A program made the translations under genes and the position numbers. From Mycobacterium asiaticum DSM 44297 (lineage in GTDB: Bacteria > Actinomycetota > Actinomycetes > Mycobacteriales > Mycobacteriaceae), in assembly GCF_000613245.1 (NCBI RefSeq), contig NZ_HG964936.1, positions 640,175 to 704,174 of the forward strand: 64,000 nt of DNA. The letters are read 5' to 3'. This document shows, piece by piece, positions 40,371 to 49,472 of the stretch (position 1 is its first letter; every line of letters starts with the position of its first letter). The notes under the pieces were generated by a model. That model had not been told where the DNA came from. It made no database searches and saw only the letters and a program-made list of their open reading frames with translations.

Positions 40371-41423
40371 TCAGGAGGATCGAATCTGTAGCAGCTCTTC
40401 GACATAACGGACCGCCTCGCCCGCGTCGGTGGTCACCGGCCGCACCAGCAGCGTCGTCACTCCCGCTTCGGCGAACACGGCCAGTCGTTCGGCGATGAAC
40501 CCGCGTGGGCCGATCAGCGAGACGCCGCGGACCAATTCGTCGGGCAGGGCGTTGATCGCCTCACGTTTGCGTCCGGCCAGGTATAGCTCCTGGATCCGGT
40601 CCGCTACCTCGCCGAACCCGTAGCGGGTTGCCAGACGGTGGTAGAAATTGCGGCCCCTGGCGCCCATCCCGCCGATGTAGAGCGCCAATTGCGGTTTGGT
40701 CCAAGCCAACCGGTCCTCGACGTCATCGCCGATGGCCAGCGACGTGCCGACCATGACGTCTAGCGGGCCGAGTGCGGGGTCGCGCTTTGCCGCACCGGCC
40801 GCCAGCACCTCGCCCCACACCAGATGCGCCTTGTCCGGGTAGTAAAACGCCGGTTGCCAGCCCTCGGCGATCTCCGCGGTGAGTTCGACGTTCTTGGGGC
40901 CCAGCGACGCGATCGAGATCGGAATGCGTTCGCGCACCGGGTGATTGATCAGGTGCAGGGCCTTGCCGAGTCCGGTGCCGCGGTCGGCGGGTAAGGGGAT
41001 CTGGTAGTGCTTCCCGTCGTATTGCAGCCGTTCCCGCCGCCACACCCGCCGACAGATCTCGACGGTCTCGCGGGTGCGGCCCAGTGGGGCGTCGAATTCG
41101 ATGCCGTGGAATCCCTCGATCACCTGCGGACCGGACGTGCCGATCCCGAGGTGGAACCGTCCGCCCGAAACGTAGTCCAGACCCGCCGCCGTCATCGCCA
41201 GCAGCGACGGCGAGCGGATATAGATGGGCACGACACCGGAGGCCAGTTCGACCCGGTTCGTCTTGGCCGCCAGATACCCCAGCTGGCTGATGGCGTCGAA
41301 GGCATACGCCTCGGCTACGACCGCGACATCGATGCCCGACTTCTCGAGCTCGACGACGCGCTCAACGGCCTCGTGAAACCCGCCCGTGTAGTCCAGCGCG
41401 ATCCCGATTCGCATCAACGACAC
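40371..41423 (-). CDS. LLM-class F420-dependent oxidoreductase
   Basis: 350 aa, of the Rv3520c-like branch and distinct from the tandem pair at 18-20 kb. Seen: IGIALDYTGGFHEAVERVVE at the N terminus, the cofactor-side VELASGVVPIYIRSPSLLAM, GRFHLGIGTSGPQVIEGFHG and the C-terminal GPRGFIAERLAVFAEAGV. Substrate unknown; relatives act on hydrophobic alcohols or ketones. It lies 9 bp from a SnoaL-like gene on the same strand but downstream of it. In Mtb the Rv3439c and Rv3438 genes are adjacent, so this and the next gene look like an insertion relative to Mtb. Confidence 0.85.
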   Translation of the reverse strand: MSLMRIGIALDYTGGFHEAVERVVELEKSGIDVAVVAEAYAFDAISQLGYLAAKTNRVELASGVVPIYIRSPSLLAMTAAGLDYVSGGRFHLGIGTSGPQVIEGFHGIEFDAPLGRTRETVEICRRVWRRERLQYDGKHYQIPLPADRGTGLGKALHLINHPVRERIPISIASLGPKNVELTAEIAEGWQPAFYYPDKAHLVWGEVLAAGAAKRDPALGPLDVMVGTSLAIGDDVEDRLAWTKPQLALYIGGMGARGRNFYHRLATRYGFGEVADRIQELYLAGRKREAINALPDELVRGVSLIGPRGFIAERLAVFAEAGVTTLLVRPVTTDAGEAVRYVEELLQIRSS

Positions 41424-41431
41424 TTACCACG

Positions 41432-41782
41432 TCAGCCGGCGGAGGTACCCGTCCAGTACTCGGCGAACCGCAGCCCGTCCGCAGCGAGGCGCAGGATGTC
41501 GTTGCCGGTGAAAGCAACCGGGCCCTCCGGTCCGCGGCCGCTGCCGACCCACCGGCCGGCCACCAGGTCCCCCTCCTGCAGTGGGCCGACCTCGACCCGG
41601 AAGGTCAAATCCGCCAACATGTTTCGCGTCTCATCGATGATCTGCTGCAATTCGGCCGGACCATGCACGTCGCGGCTGGGCCAATGGCCGACGAAGTCCT
41701 CGGTGACGATCTCCGCGGCGACCGGTTGCCCCGACCACAGTTCGGTGATCCATCGGTTGTAGAGCTCGTGCGCGTTGGTCAT
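41432..41782 (-). CDS. SnoaL-like NTF2-fold protein
   Basis: 116 aa with features of SnoaL-type ester cyclases/NTF2 fold: an N-terminal helix NAHELYNRWITELWSG, EDFVGHWPSRDVHG with the usual His, and GDLVAGRWVGSGRG ending in RFAEYWTG. Family members cyclise polyketides or simply bind hydrophobic ligands; the substrate is unknown. The ATG at 41782 overlaps the end of the upstream hydrolase-fold gene (ATGA). The longer frame up to 42076 lies within that gene and is a shadow. Confidence 0.8.
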   Translation of the reverse strand: MTNAHELYNRWITELWSGQPVAAEIVTEDFVGHWPSRDVHGPAELQQIIDETRNMLADLTFRVEVGPLQEGDLVAGRWVGSGRGPEGPVAFTGNDILRLAADGLRFAEYWTGTSAG

Positions 41783-42618
41783 TTGAGCAGCGCCACAATC
41801 TTCTCTTCGGGCGTGACCGACAGGGCCTCGGGATCCAACTGCTCGGTCCTGGGTAGCTGCACGTCCGGATCGGCGAAGTCGCGGTAGGTCTTGTCCCCGC
41901 CCAAGACGTACAGCAGATATCCCGTCAGCAGTGCCCGGACCGCGCGTTGCGTTTTGCGATCGGAGCCGGCCAACCCCAGCGCCTTGGGTAGGCGCCGGCC
42001 CTCGACCAGGCCGCCGGGTTTGGACTTGCTGATGATCCGCAGCGTCGCGTCGTCCCACGCGCGGGACAAAGACCACGCGTTGGAGTTCAGCGTCTTCGGA
42101 TCGCCCGGCGCGCTCATGATCAGACCGGGCAGGTCCAGGGTGGCGGCCGGCTGTTCGGCCGGCGGCACTGTCACCGTCGGGAAGAGTGCCACCGCGGCCT
42201 TCAATCTGCCGGGCATCCCGGCCGCGGCGAACACCGCCGCCGAACCGCCGAAACCATGGCCCACCACGCCGAGCTTGCCGGGGTGCACGCTGATCTCACC
42301 CGGCCCGAGTCGCACCCCGGCCACGATGTCCAGGGCGACTCCAAGATCAAAAGCCAGGTTCAGCGCCGACGGCGCCAGCCCGCGCTGCGTGTCGGGCGCC
42401 GCAGCCACGATGCCCCACGAGGCCAGGTGCTCGAGCAGGCGCGCATAGTGGGTCGACACGGTCAGCCAGTCGTGACCGAAAGCGATGGCAGGAAGGTTCA
42501 GACCGGCCTCGGGGGTATACACCGCGCCGGGGAGTCCGGCAAACGCCAGGTCGCCGCGCAATACACGGTGTGGACCACGGCGGTTGAGGGCGGCGACGAG
42601 CTTACGGATGCGGGCCAC
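41779..42618 (-). CDS. Alpha/beta-hydrolase-fold protein lacking the nucleophile Ser (Rv3438 homologue)
   Basis: 279 aa, similar to dienelactone-hydrolase/chlorophyllase-type proteins and matching Mtb Rv3438 in length and position. The nucleophile elbow reads GVVGHGFGGSAAV: at Gly122, where GxSxG needs Ser, there is Gly. A nearby Ser126 is not in the usual place. Other fold features are present (AIAFGHDWL oxyanion-type loop; LPGLIMSAPGDPKTL around the acid). It may be non-catalytic, or use another residue. Coupled to the SnoaL gene downstream. Confidence 0.78.
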   Translation of the reverse strand: MARIRKLVAALNRRGPHRVLRGDLAFAGLPGAVYTPEAGLNLPAIAFGHDWLTVSTHYARLLEHLASWGIVAAAPDTQRGLAPSALNLAFDLGVALDIVAGVRLGPGEISVHPGKLGVVGHGFGGSAAVFAAAGMPGRLKAAVALFPTVTVPPAEQPAATLDLPGLIMSAPGDPKTLNSNAWSLSRAWDDATLRIISKSKPGGLVEGRRLPKALGLAGSDRKTQRAVRALLTGYLLYVLGGDKTYRDFADPDVQLPRTEQLDPEALSVTPEEKIVALLK

Positions 42619-42637
42619 CTTCGAACCCTAGCCCGCG

Positions 42638-43156
42638 TTAGCGGTGCGCCGGCGGATGGGTAAAGCCCGTCCACGTCGCGCCATCCCAGTAGCGCTGTCC
42701 GGGGTGTCCGGACGGGTCGGGATACCAGCCCGCCGGCGTGGCTGCCGGCGGCCGAGCTCCGACCGCCTGGGGCTGCTGGAACTGCGGGGCCTGCTGGAAC
42801 TGCTGAAACTGCGGCTGCTGCGGCTGCTGCGCCAGATTGCGGAGCTTGCGGATGGCGCTCCGGTTATGAAACAGCGCAATCGGGTTCAACAGCAACGATG
42901 CGATGCTCCACCAGCCGGCGATCAGACAGTGGTTCTGCGCGTCGCGGTAGGCACGCTCGCACTGCTCCAGGGTTCCGGTGAACCGGACGGTCTGCTGGAA
43001 CCAGAGGATCAGCGCGCCGGTGTGCTTGAGCAGCCCGATGTAGAACAGTTCACCGGACTGCTGGTAAGGCTGAGACTGCTGATACTGCCCACCGGCCTGC
43101 TGGGGTGGCTGGGGCTGGTGATACTGGCCACCGCCCTGCGGGTATGGATATGACAA
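42638..43156 (-). CDS. Gln/Pro-rich membrane protein with DUF2510 C-terminal motif (Rv3437 homologue)
   Basis: 172 aa. N-terminal about 1-33 is Gln/Pro/Tyr-rich and disordered. Hydrophobic segments lie at about 37-52 and 80-97 (GWWSIASLLLNPIALFHNRS). A second Gln-rich stretch (about 108-133) follows, and the DUF2510 motif GWYPDPSGHPGQRYWDGATW is near the C terminus. DUF2510 is frequent in actinobacterial membrane and signalling proteins; its role is unknown. Divergent from glmS. Corresponds by position to Mtb Rv3437. Confidence 0.75.
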   Translation of the reverse strand: MSYPYPQGGGQYHQPQPPQQAGGQYQQSQPYQQSGELFYIGLLKHTGALILWFQQTVRFTGTLEQCERAYRDAQNHCLIAGWWSIASLLLNPIALFHNRSAIRKLRNLAQQPQQPQFQQFQQAPQFQQPQAVGARPPAATPAGWYPDPSGHPGQRYWDGATWTGFTHPPAHR

Positions 43157-43239
43157 AACCGCTCCTCACAGGCCATTCGACGGATAAACGATACCGTCGC
43201 GCCCGATGGTAAATGCGCACCTGCACTACCCTGGTCAGA

Positions 43240-45114
43240 ATGTGCGGAATCGTCGGCTACGTCGGGCATCGCCCGGCCTGCGACGTCATCATGGACGCAC
43301 TGCGCCGGATGGAATACCGCGGCTACGACTCGTCGGGCATCGCCCTGCTCGACGGTAACGGCAAGCTGACGGTCCGGCGCCGCGCCGGTCAGCTGGCGAA
43401 TCTGGATTCGGCGATCGGGGAAATGGCTCCCGGTGAACTCGCTGGTGTGGCGGGCCTGGGCCACACCCGGTGGGCCACCCACGGGCGCCCTACCGACCGC
43501 AATGCACACCCGCACCGCGATGCCGCGGGCAAGATCGCCGTCGTTCACAACGGCATCATCGAGAACTTCGCCGGCCTTCGTCAGGAGTTGGAGGCCGCCG
43601 GGGTGGAGTTCGCCAGCGACACCGACACCGAGGTCGCGGTGCACCTGGTCGCGTGGGCCTACCACCACGGCCCGACGGCCGGCGATTTCGTCGCCTCGGT
43701 CCTGTCCGTGCTGCGCCGGCTGGAGGGGCACTTCACCCTGGTGTTCGCCAACGCCGATGAGCCCGGCACCATCGTCGCCGCCCGCCGGTCCACACCGCTG
43801 GTGCTCGGTGTCGGCGAGGGCGAGATGTTCGTCGGATCCGACGTGGCCGCATTCATCGAACACACCCGGCAGGCGGTCGAACTCGGTCAGGATCAGGCGG
43901 TCGTGATCACCGCCGACGGCTACCGCGTCACCGATTTCGCCGGCAACGAGGACCTGGGCCCTGGGGCATACCGGGAATTCCACATCGACTGGGACCTGGC
44001 CGCCGCCGAAAAGGGTGGCTACGAGTACTTCATGCTCAAGGAGATCGCTGAGCAACCCGCCGCGGTCGCCGACACCCTGCTCGGACACTTCGTGAACAAC
44101 CGGATCGTGCTCGACGAGCAGCGGCTCTCCGACCAGGAGTTGCGCGAGATCGACAAGGTGTTTGTCGTCGCTTGCGGCACCGCCTACCACTCCGGGCTGC
44201 TGGCCAAGTACGCGATCGAGCACTGGACCCGGCTGCCCGTCGAGGTGGAGCTGGCCAGCGAATTCCGTTACCGGGACCCGGTTTTGGACCGCAGCACGCT
44301 GGTGGTGGCGATCTCGCAGTCCGGCGAGACCGCCGACACGCTGGAGGCGGTGCGGCACGCCAAGGAGCAGAAGGCCAAGGTATTGGCGATCTGCAACACC
44401 AATGGCTCCCAGATTCCGCGCGAATGTGACGCGGTGCTCTACACCCGGGCCGGACCGGAGATCGGCGTCGCATCGACCAAGACATTCCTGGCCCAGATCA
44501 CCGCGAATTACCTGGTGGGTCTGGCGCTGGCGCAGGCGCGCGGCACGAAATACCCCGACGAGGTCGAGCGGGAGTACCGCGAGCTGGAAGCGATGCCCGA
44601 CCTGGTGGCCAGCGTGATCGCCGGGGTCGACCCGGTCGCCGAGCTGGCCCACCGGTTCGCGCAGTCATCGACGGTGCTGTTCCTGGGCCGCCACGTCGGC
44701 TACCCGGTCGCGCTGGAGGGTGCGCTCAAGCTCAAGGAATTGGCCTATATGCATGCCGAGGGATTCGCGGCCGGCGAGCTCAAGCACGGTCCGATCGCGC
44801 TGATCGAGGATGACCTGCCGGTCATCGTCGTGATGCCCTCACCGAAGGGATCGGCGACGCTGCACGCCAAGCTGCTGTCCAATATCCGCGAGATTCAGAC
44901 ACGCGGAGCGGTCACCATCGTGATCGCCGAGGAAGGCGACGACACCGTTCGCCCCTTCGCCGACCACCTGATCGAAATCCCAGCCGTCTCAACGCTTTTG
45001 CAGCCACTTTTGTCGACCATCCCGCTACAGGTGTTCGCCGCCGCGGTGGCGCAGGCCCGCGGTTACGACGTTGACAAGCCCCGGAATCTGGCAAAATCCG
45101 TCACCGTCGAATAG
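43240..45114 (+). CDS. glmS: Glutamine-fructose-6-phosphate aminotransferase
   Basis: 624 aa, the Mtb length (Rv3436c). It makes glucosamine 6-phosphate from fructose 6-phosphate and glutamine. The N-terminal glutaminase exposes Cys after Met removal (MCGIVGYVGH), with HTRWATHGRP for binding. The two SIS isomerase domains have CGTAYHSG, SQSGETADTLEA and EGALKLKELAYMHAEGFAAG; the C-terminal PRNLAKSVTVE is conserved. I chose ATG 43240 because Cys must be residue 2. Feeds GlmM. Confidence 0.96.
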   Translation: MCGIVGYVGHRPACDVIMDALRRMEYRGYDSSGIALLDGNGKLTVRRRAGQLANLDSAIGEMAPGELAGVAGLGHTRWATHGRPTDRNAHPHRDAAGKIAVVHNGIIENFAGLRQELEAAGVEFASDTDTEVAVHLVAWAYHHGPTAGDFVASVLSVLRRLEGHFTLVFANADEPGTIVAARRSTPLVLGVGEGEMFVGSDVAAFIEHTRQAVELGQDQAVVITADGYRVTDFAGNEDLGPGAYREFHIDWDLAAAEKGGYEYFMLKEIAEQPAAVADTLLGHFVNNRIVLDEQRLSDQELREIDKVFVVACGTAYHSGLLAKYAIEHWTRLPVEVELASEFRYRDPVLDRSTLVVAISQSGETADTLEAVRHAKEQKAKVLAICNTNGSQIPRECDAVLYTRAGPEIGVASTKTFLAQITANYLVGLALAQARGTKYPDEVEREYRELEAMPDLVASVIAGVDPVAELAHRFAQSSTVLFLGRHVGYPVALEGALKLKELAYMHAEGFAAGELKHGPIALIEDDLPVIVVMPSPKGSATLHAKLLSNIREIQTRGAVTIVIAEEGDDTVRPFADHLIEIPAVSTLLQPLLSTIPLQVFAAAVAQARGYDVDKPRNLAKSVTVE

Positions 45115-45133
45115 TCGTCGTCGGGGAGGCACC

Positions 45134-46012
45134 ATGAGATGGGGCATCGCTAGTATCGCGGCTTTCGTCGCCGCATATATCGGTCTGGCCGCGCTGTATG
45201 CCCTTGCCGGCATGGGCCCGGCCCACCCGCTCACCGAGGCTCAGCCGGCAGCCGATGGAACGACCGTGACGCTGGACATCGTGAGCATCCAGCCGTATCG
45301 CAATGCGCTGCTCGGCGATTTGACGGTGTCGCCGGGACCTGAACTGCTGGACCCGCAAACCGGCAACCTGAAGGACGACCTCACCGTCGCCGTCACCTCC
45401 GCGACGACACCCACCAGCCGGTCCTGGCCGAAGGGCACCCAGCCCGGGGTTTTCCCGGTGTCGCTGAACATCAATGGTGACGTCTCGGACTGGCCCTTCG
45501 ACAGCTACAGCTCCAAACCGGTTTCGGTCAACCTCTTCCGCGGCTCTCCGCAGACACCGGAACGGGCCTCGGTGGGCTTTGTCGACCGGCTGCCGGGCTG
45601 GAAACTCGGCGTGCAAGGCGGCCAGCCCGGCGGCGCGGGGCCGTACCGGGTGGACGTCCACCGGTCACCCAGCACCGTGGCAGTTGCCGTGGTCCTGCTG
45701 GGAGTGCTGGTCGCATTGGCCTGCTTCGGCCTGTTCGTCGCCGTTCAGACGGTGCGCAACCGGCGCAAATTCCAGCCGCCGATGGCGACGTGGTTCGCCG
45801 CCATGCTGTTCGCGGTGGTGCCGTTACGCAACGCGTTGCCCGATTCACCGCCCTTCGGCGCCTGGGTCGATGTCATGGTCGTCATCTGGGTGATCGTGGC
45901 CCTGGTCGTGGCGATGGGCTTGTACGTGTCCTGCTGGTGGCGGCACCTGGCGCCGGACTACGACACGCCCGCGGAACGGGCACCGAAACCAGCTGACTCG
46001 ACACCCAAATAA
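45134..46012 (+). CDS. DUF4436 membrane protein, copy 1 (Rv3435c family)
   Basis: 292 aa. One N-terminal membrane helix (about 5-25), a large non-cytoplasmic domain (about 30-180, with SDWPFDSYSSKPVSVNLF) and three C-terminal helices (about 190-285) separated by QTVRNRRKFQPPM. It is the first of three tandem paralogues; Mtb has one as Rv3435c. A ribosome site GGGGAGG precedes the ATG. Role unknown. Confidence 0.83.
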   Translation: MRWGIASIAAFVAAYIGLAALYALAGMGPAHPLTEAQPAADGTTVTLDIVSIQPYRNALLGDLTVSPGPELLDPQTGNLKDDLTVAVTSATTPTSRSWPKGTQPGVFPVSLNINGDVSDWPFDSYSSKPVSVNLFRGSPQTPERASVGFVDRLPGWKLGVQGGQPGGAGPYRVDVHRSPSTVAVAVVLLGVLVALACFGLFVAVQTVRNRRKFQPPMATWFAAMLFAVVPLRNALPDSPPFGAWVDVMVVIWVIVALVVAMGLYVSCWWRHLAPDYDTPAERAPKPADSTPK

Positions 46013-46036
46013 GCCGCGGCGTGCGAAGGTAAAGCC

Positions 46037-46912
46037 GTGGCGAGGATGTCGGCGTCGACACGCACGATCGTTGGAGTCGTCGTCTTCGTCGCGGGATATG
46101 CCGCATCGATCGTGCTGTACGTCAACGGCGGCATGGGTCATCGTCACCAGATGTCCAACGGTGCGGGTGACGGCACCAAGGTGACGGTCGACATCGAGGA
46201 CATCCAGTCCAACACCGGCATCCTGGTAGCCAACATCGCCGTCGTGCCGGCGCCCGCCCTACTGAACGCCCAAACCGGCACTCTCGTCGACGACCTGAAC
46301 GTCGTCGCCAGCTCGGTGATACAGGCCAGCAAACGCACGTGGCCGAAAGGATCGCTGCCCGACGCCTTCCGGGTGTCGATCAGCCTGACCGGTGACGTCG
46401 CCGACTGGCCCTTCGACCGCTATGAAACCGGACCGATCAACGTTCAGCTGTTCTCCGGCAGTTCGCAGACACCCGAGTCTGTGACGGTGACTCTGGTCGA
46501 TCGGCTGCTGGGCTGGGAAGTCGACGTGGGGCGCCCGGACAAGGGCCAACCCTACGCGCCCTACCGACTGCACCTGCACCGCTCGCACAGCACGACGGCC
46601 TTCGCGGTGCTGATCCTTGGTGTCCTCATCGCGCTGGCCGCACTGGCCTACTTCGTCGCCATCCAGACGGTGCGCAACCGGAGGAAATTCCAGCCGCCGA
46701 TGACGACCTGGTATGCCGCCATGCTGTTCGCGGTGATGCCGCTGCGCAACGCGCTGCCGGACTCGCCGCCGTTCGGCAGCTGGGTGGACGTCACCATCGT
46801 GCTCTGGGTGATCGTCGTCCTGACCATCTCGCTGGTGCTCTACATCTCCTGCTGGTGGCGGCATCTGGCACCCGAATACGACAACACTTCGAGCCAGGAC
46901 AAGCGCGCATGA
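46037..46912 (+). CDS. DUF4436 membrane protein, copy 2
   Basis: 291 aa, same plan as copies 1 and 3: N-terminal helix, outer domain with VADWPFDRYETGPINVQLF, and three C-terminal helices with QTVRNRRKFQPPMTTWYAAM and PLRNALPDSPPFGSWVDV. The GTG start follows copy 1 by 24 bp. The stop overlaps copy 3 (ATGA). Divergence between copies is greatest in the outer domain, while the membrane part is nearly unchanged. Confidence 0.82.
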   Translation: MARMSASTRTIVGVVVFVAGYAASIVLYVNGGMGHRHQMSNGAGDGTKVTVDIEDIQSNTGILVANIAVVPAPALLNAQTGTLVDDLNVVASSVIQASKRTWPKGSLPDAFRVSISLTGDVADWPFDRYETGPINVQLFSGSSQTPESVTVTLVDRLLGWEVDVGRPDKGQPYAPYRLHLHRSHSTTAFAVLILGVLIALAALAYFVAIQTVRNRRKFQPPMTTWYAAMLFAVMPLRNALPDSPPFGSWVDVTIVLWVIVVLTISLVLYISCWWRHLAPEYDNTSSQDKRA

Positions 46913-47745
46913 AACTCGGGATCGCCGGCCTCCTGCTATTCCTGGTGGCCTACTTCGCCTCGACCTCCCTGTACGGCAATGCTGGCAAGGGGCCGCACGA
47001 CCTGACCCAGGGCCAGCCGACCACCGACGGCACAACGGTCACCATCGACCTGCAGGACGTGCAGCAGAGCAATACGGTGCTGGCAGCCAACCTCGCGATC
47101 TCACCCGGGCCGAAGTTGCTGGATTCGCGCACCCATGGCCTGACCGAAGACCTCAGCGTGGTGGTCACCTCAGCGGTATCGCCCACCAAGCGGACGTGGT
47201 CGAAAGGGATGTTGCCAGGCACATTCCCGGTCCCGCTCACCCTGAGCGGTGACGTCGCCAACTGGCCGTTCGACCGCTACACCTCGGGCCCGATCACCGT
47301 CGAACTTTTCCGGGGCCCCGAGGAAGTGCCGGAACGGGCAGCGGTGACGTTCGTGGACCGGTTGGCCGGCTGGCAGATCACCATCCCCGCCCCCAGCACC
47401 GACGGCGGGCTGGCGCCGTACCGGGTGAAGTTGCAGCGGTCGGCGGGCACCGTGGCGTTCGCGGTTGTCATTCTCGGCGCGCTGATCCTGTTGGCGGCCA
47501 TCGGGCTGTTTGTCGCCATCCAGACGGCCCGCGACCGCCGGAAGTTTCAGCCGCCCATGACGACGTGGTACGCGGCAATGCTTTTCGCGGTGGTACCGCT
47601 GCGCAATGCTTTGCCGAACGCACCGCCGTTCGGCTCCTGGATCGACATCAGGATCGTGCTCTGGGTGATCGTTGCCCTGGTGCTGTCGATGCTCATCTAC
47701 ATCACCTGCTGGTGGCGGCATCTGGCGCCGGACTTCGACAAGTAA
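46909..47745 (+). CDS. DUF4436 membrane protein, copy 3
   Basis: 278 aa, the third tandem paralogue. Starts at ATG 46909, overlapping the stop of copy 2, so the two are coupled. It has the same outer-domain motif (VANWPFDRYTSGPITVELF) and the same membrane segments (RKFQPPMTTWYAAM, PLRNALPNAPPFGSW). It is followed after 9 bp by the rhomboid-like gene. No enzymatic motif is seen; the conserved PPM-TW and PLRN motifs suggest a shared structural role. Confidence 0.82.
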   Translation: MKLGIAGLLLFLVAYFASTSLYGNAGKGPHDLTQGQPTTDGTTVTIDLQDVQQSNTVLAANLAISPGPKLLDSRTHGLTEDLSVVVTSAVSPTKRTWSKGMLPGTFPVPLTLSGDVANWPFDRYTSGPITVELFRGPEEVPERAAVTFVDRLAGWQITIPAPSTDGGLAPYRVKLQRSAGTVAFAVVILGALILLAAIGLFVAIQTARDRRKFQPPMTTWYAAMLFAVVPLRNALPNAPPFGSWIDIRIVLWVIVALVLSMLIYITCWWRHLAPDFDK

Positions 47746-47754
47746 AGTTGCCAA

Positions 47755-48477
47755 GTGGCAAAAACTTCGGTGTCGGCTCGAGCGCGCACGTTGGTGCGTG
47801 CGGTTTGGCACTGGATCATCCGGGCGCCGCTGACCTACGGCTGGCTGCTGGCCTTGACGATCACCACGATTCTGCAGAATGTGCTGACCGGCCAGCAGCT
47901 GCACTCGGTGCTGCTGCACCGCTACACCAACATCCATGCGCTGGCCACCGATCCGCTGGGGGTGCTGTTCTCCAGCCTGATGTGGATCGACGGCAAGAGC
48001 CTGGAACCCTACCTGCTGCTGTTCACCCTGTTCCTGGCGCCGGCCGAGCGATGGCTGGGCCAACTGCGTTGGCTCACCGTGGGATTGAGCGCACACATTA
48101 TCGCCACCTATTTCAGCGAAGGACTGCTGTTCCTCGCCATCGAACTACGGGACGCCTCCGAGCGGTATGTGCGCGCCCACGACATCGGGGTTAGCTATTT
48201 CCTGGTCGGGGTGATGGGGGTGCTCACCTACCGGATTGCGCGGCCGTGGCGCTGGGGCTACCTCGCCGTACTCCTGCTGATCTTCGGCTTCCCGGTGATC
48301 ACCATGGACCGGATTGGGCTCAGCTTCACCGCCATCGGTCATTTCGCCGCGTTGCTCATCGGTTTGGCGTTCTACCCGATGGCCCGGGAGCGCAAGATCG
48401 TCCCGTGGAACCCGGCCACGCTCCGCGAACTGTTCCGCCGGCGTAGGCAGCCCGAACCATCGGCCGAAGCCGGTTAA
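47755..48477 (+). CDS. Multi-pass membrane protein, rhomboid-like (Rv3434c homologue)
   Basis: 240 aa with about six hydrophobic segments, GTG start. It resembles rhomboid-like membrane proteins ([41 protein letters not shown]). The usual protease Ser in GxSG is not seen, and the third-helix region shows IGVSYFLVG, so it is likely an inactive rhomboid-like protein. It matches Mtb Rv3434c in position and size. Its stop overlaps the convergent methyltransferase by 4 bp. Confidence 0.75.
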   Translation: MAKTSVSARARTLVRAVWHWIIRAPLTYGWLLALTITTILQNVLTGQQLHSVLLHRYTNIHALATDPLGVLFSSLMWIDGKSLEPYLLLFTLFLAPAERWLGQLRWLTVGLSAHIIATYFSEGLLFLAIELRDASERYVRAHDIGVSYFLVGVMGVLTYRIARPWRWGYLAVLLLIFGFPVITMDRIGLSFTAIGHFAALLIGLAFYPMARERKIVPWNPATLRELFRRRRQPEPSAEAG

Positions 48478-49397
48478 CCGCGGGTGGCCGAGACGTAGCT
48501 CAGCGAGGTGAACACCGCCGCCCGTTCGCCGTCGGCGGCGAGCGAAACGCTTTGCGCGGCAAGTAACTCAGCGACCGGCGCGGCATTCGCCGACCAGCCG
48601 TGGGCATTGAGGTACTCGATCACGTCGTTGCGCTCGCCGGCATACCAAAGGTCGGTCATCTCGACGTCGAAGCCGTGCGCGCGCCAGCGATCGGTGGTCT
48701 GCTTGATCTGGTCGGCCATCATCGACACCGCTCGGCTACCGTCGGACATGTTCTCGGTTGCCAGTCGGCTACCGGGCGCGCTGAGTCCGGTGATGTTGTC
48801 CAGCAGCGCGTCCTGTGCTTCTGGCGGCAGGAACGGCAACAGTCCCTCCGCGCTCCACGCGCTGGGCGCCGCTGGGTCAAAACCTGCGTAGCGCAACGCC
48901 CGTGGCCAATCGTGGCGCAGGTCGACCGCCACGGTCCGCAGTTCTGCTTTGGGTGTGGCCCCAAGTTCACCGAGCGTCGCCGTCTTGAACTCGATCACCT
49001 GCGGTTGGTCGATCTCGTACACGATGCTGCCGGCCGGCCACGGCAGCCGGTAGCCGCGGGCGTCCAGGCCGGACGCCAGGATCACCGCCTGACGAATGCC
49101 CGCCTCGGCGGCGGCGAGGAAGAAGTCGTCGAAAAACCTGGTGCGCACGGCCATCATGTCGCGCATCCGTTCCATGCCGAACTCGGCGTTATCGTCGACC
49201 ACGGCGGGGTCGAGTTCGCCGCTGGCCAGCCGGGTGAAGAAGTCGACGCCGACCGCCCGGACCAACGGCTCGGCGTACGGATCGTTGATCAGCGGGTCGG
49301 GACCCCGGCTGGCCAGTGCGCGTCCCACGGCGACGCCGGTCGCGGTGGCGCCCACGCTGGTCGTGAGGTCCCAGGTGTCGTTCTCGGTCCGTGCCAT
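48474..49397 (-). CDS. Class I SAM-dependent methyltransferase (TIGR00027 family), third copy
   Basis: 307 aa with the same motifs as the two copies at 3.9-5.8 kb: [38 protein letters not shown], the SAM loop [17 protein letters not shown] and [13 protein letters not shown]. The ATG at 49397 follows AAGGAGGGCAC, a strong ribosome site; the frame extends far upstream inside nnr but as a shadow. Divergent from nnr with 75 bp between starts. Methyl acceptor unknown. Confidence 0.85.
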   Translation of the reverse strand: MARTENDTWDLTTSVGATATGVAVGRALASRGPDPLINDPYAEPLVRAVGVDFFTRLASGELDPAVVDDNAEFGMERMRDMMAVRTRFFDDFFLAAAEAGIRQAVILASGLDARGYRLPWPAGSIVYEIDQPQVIEFKTATLGELGATPKAELRTVAVDLRHDWPRALRYAGFDPAAPSAWSAEGLLPFLPPEAQDALLDNITGLSAPGSRLATENMSDGSRAVSMMADQIKQTTDRWRAHGFDVEMTDLWYAGERNDVIEYLNAHGWSANAAPVAELLAAQSVSLAADGERAAVFTSLSYVSATRG

Positions 49398-49472
49398 GTG
49401 TGCCCTCCTTCGTCGGTGGACGCGAATGTACGGACGGCTCCTGAACATCAGCTGTGTGGAATGCTGGCTGTG

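Noticed and set aside
48600..49472. Upstream extension of the nnr frame
   Set aside because: Antisense to the methyltransferase; the family sequence starts at MRHYYSV (49473).
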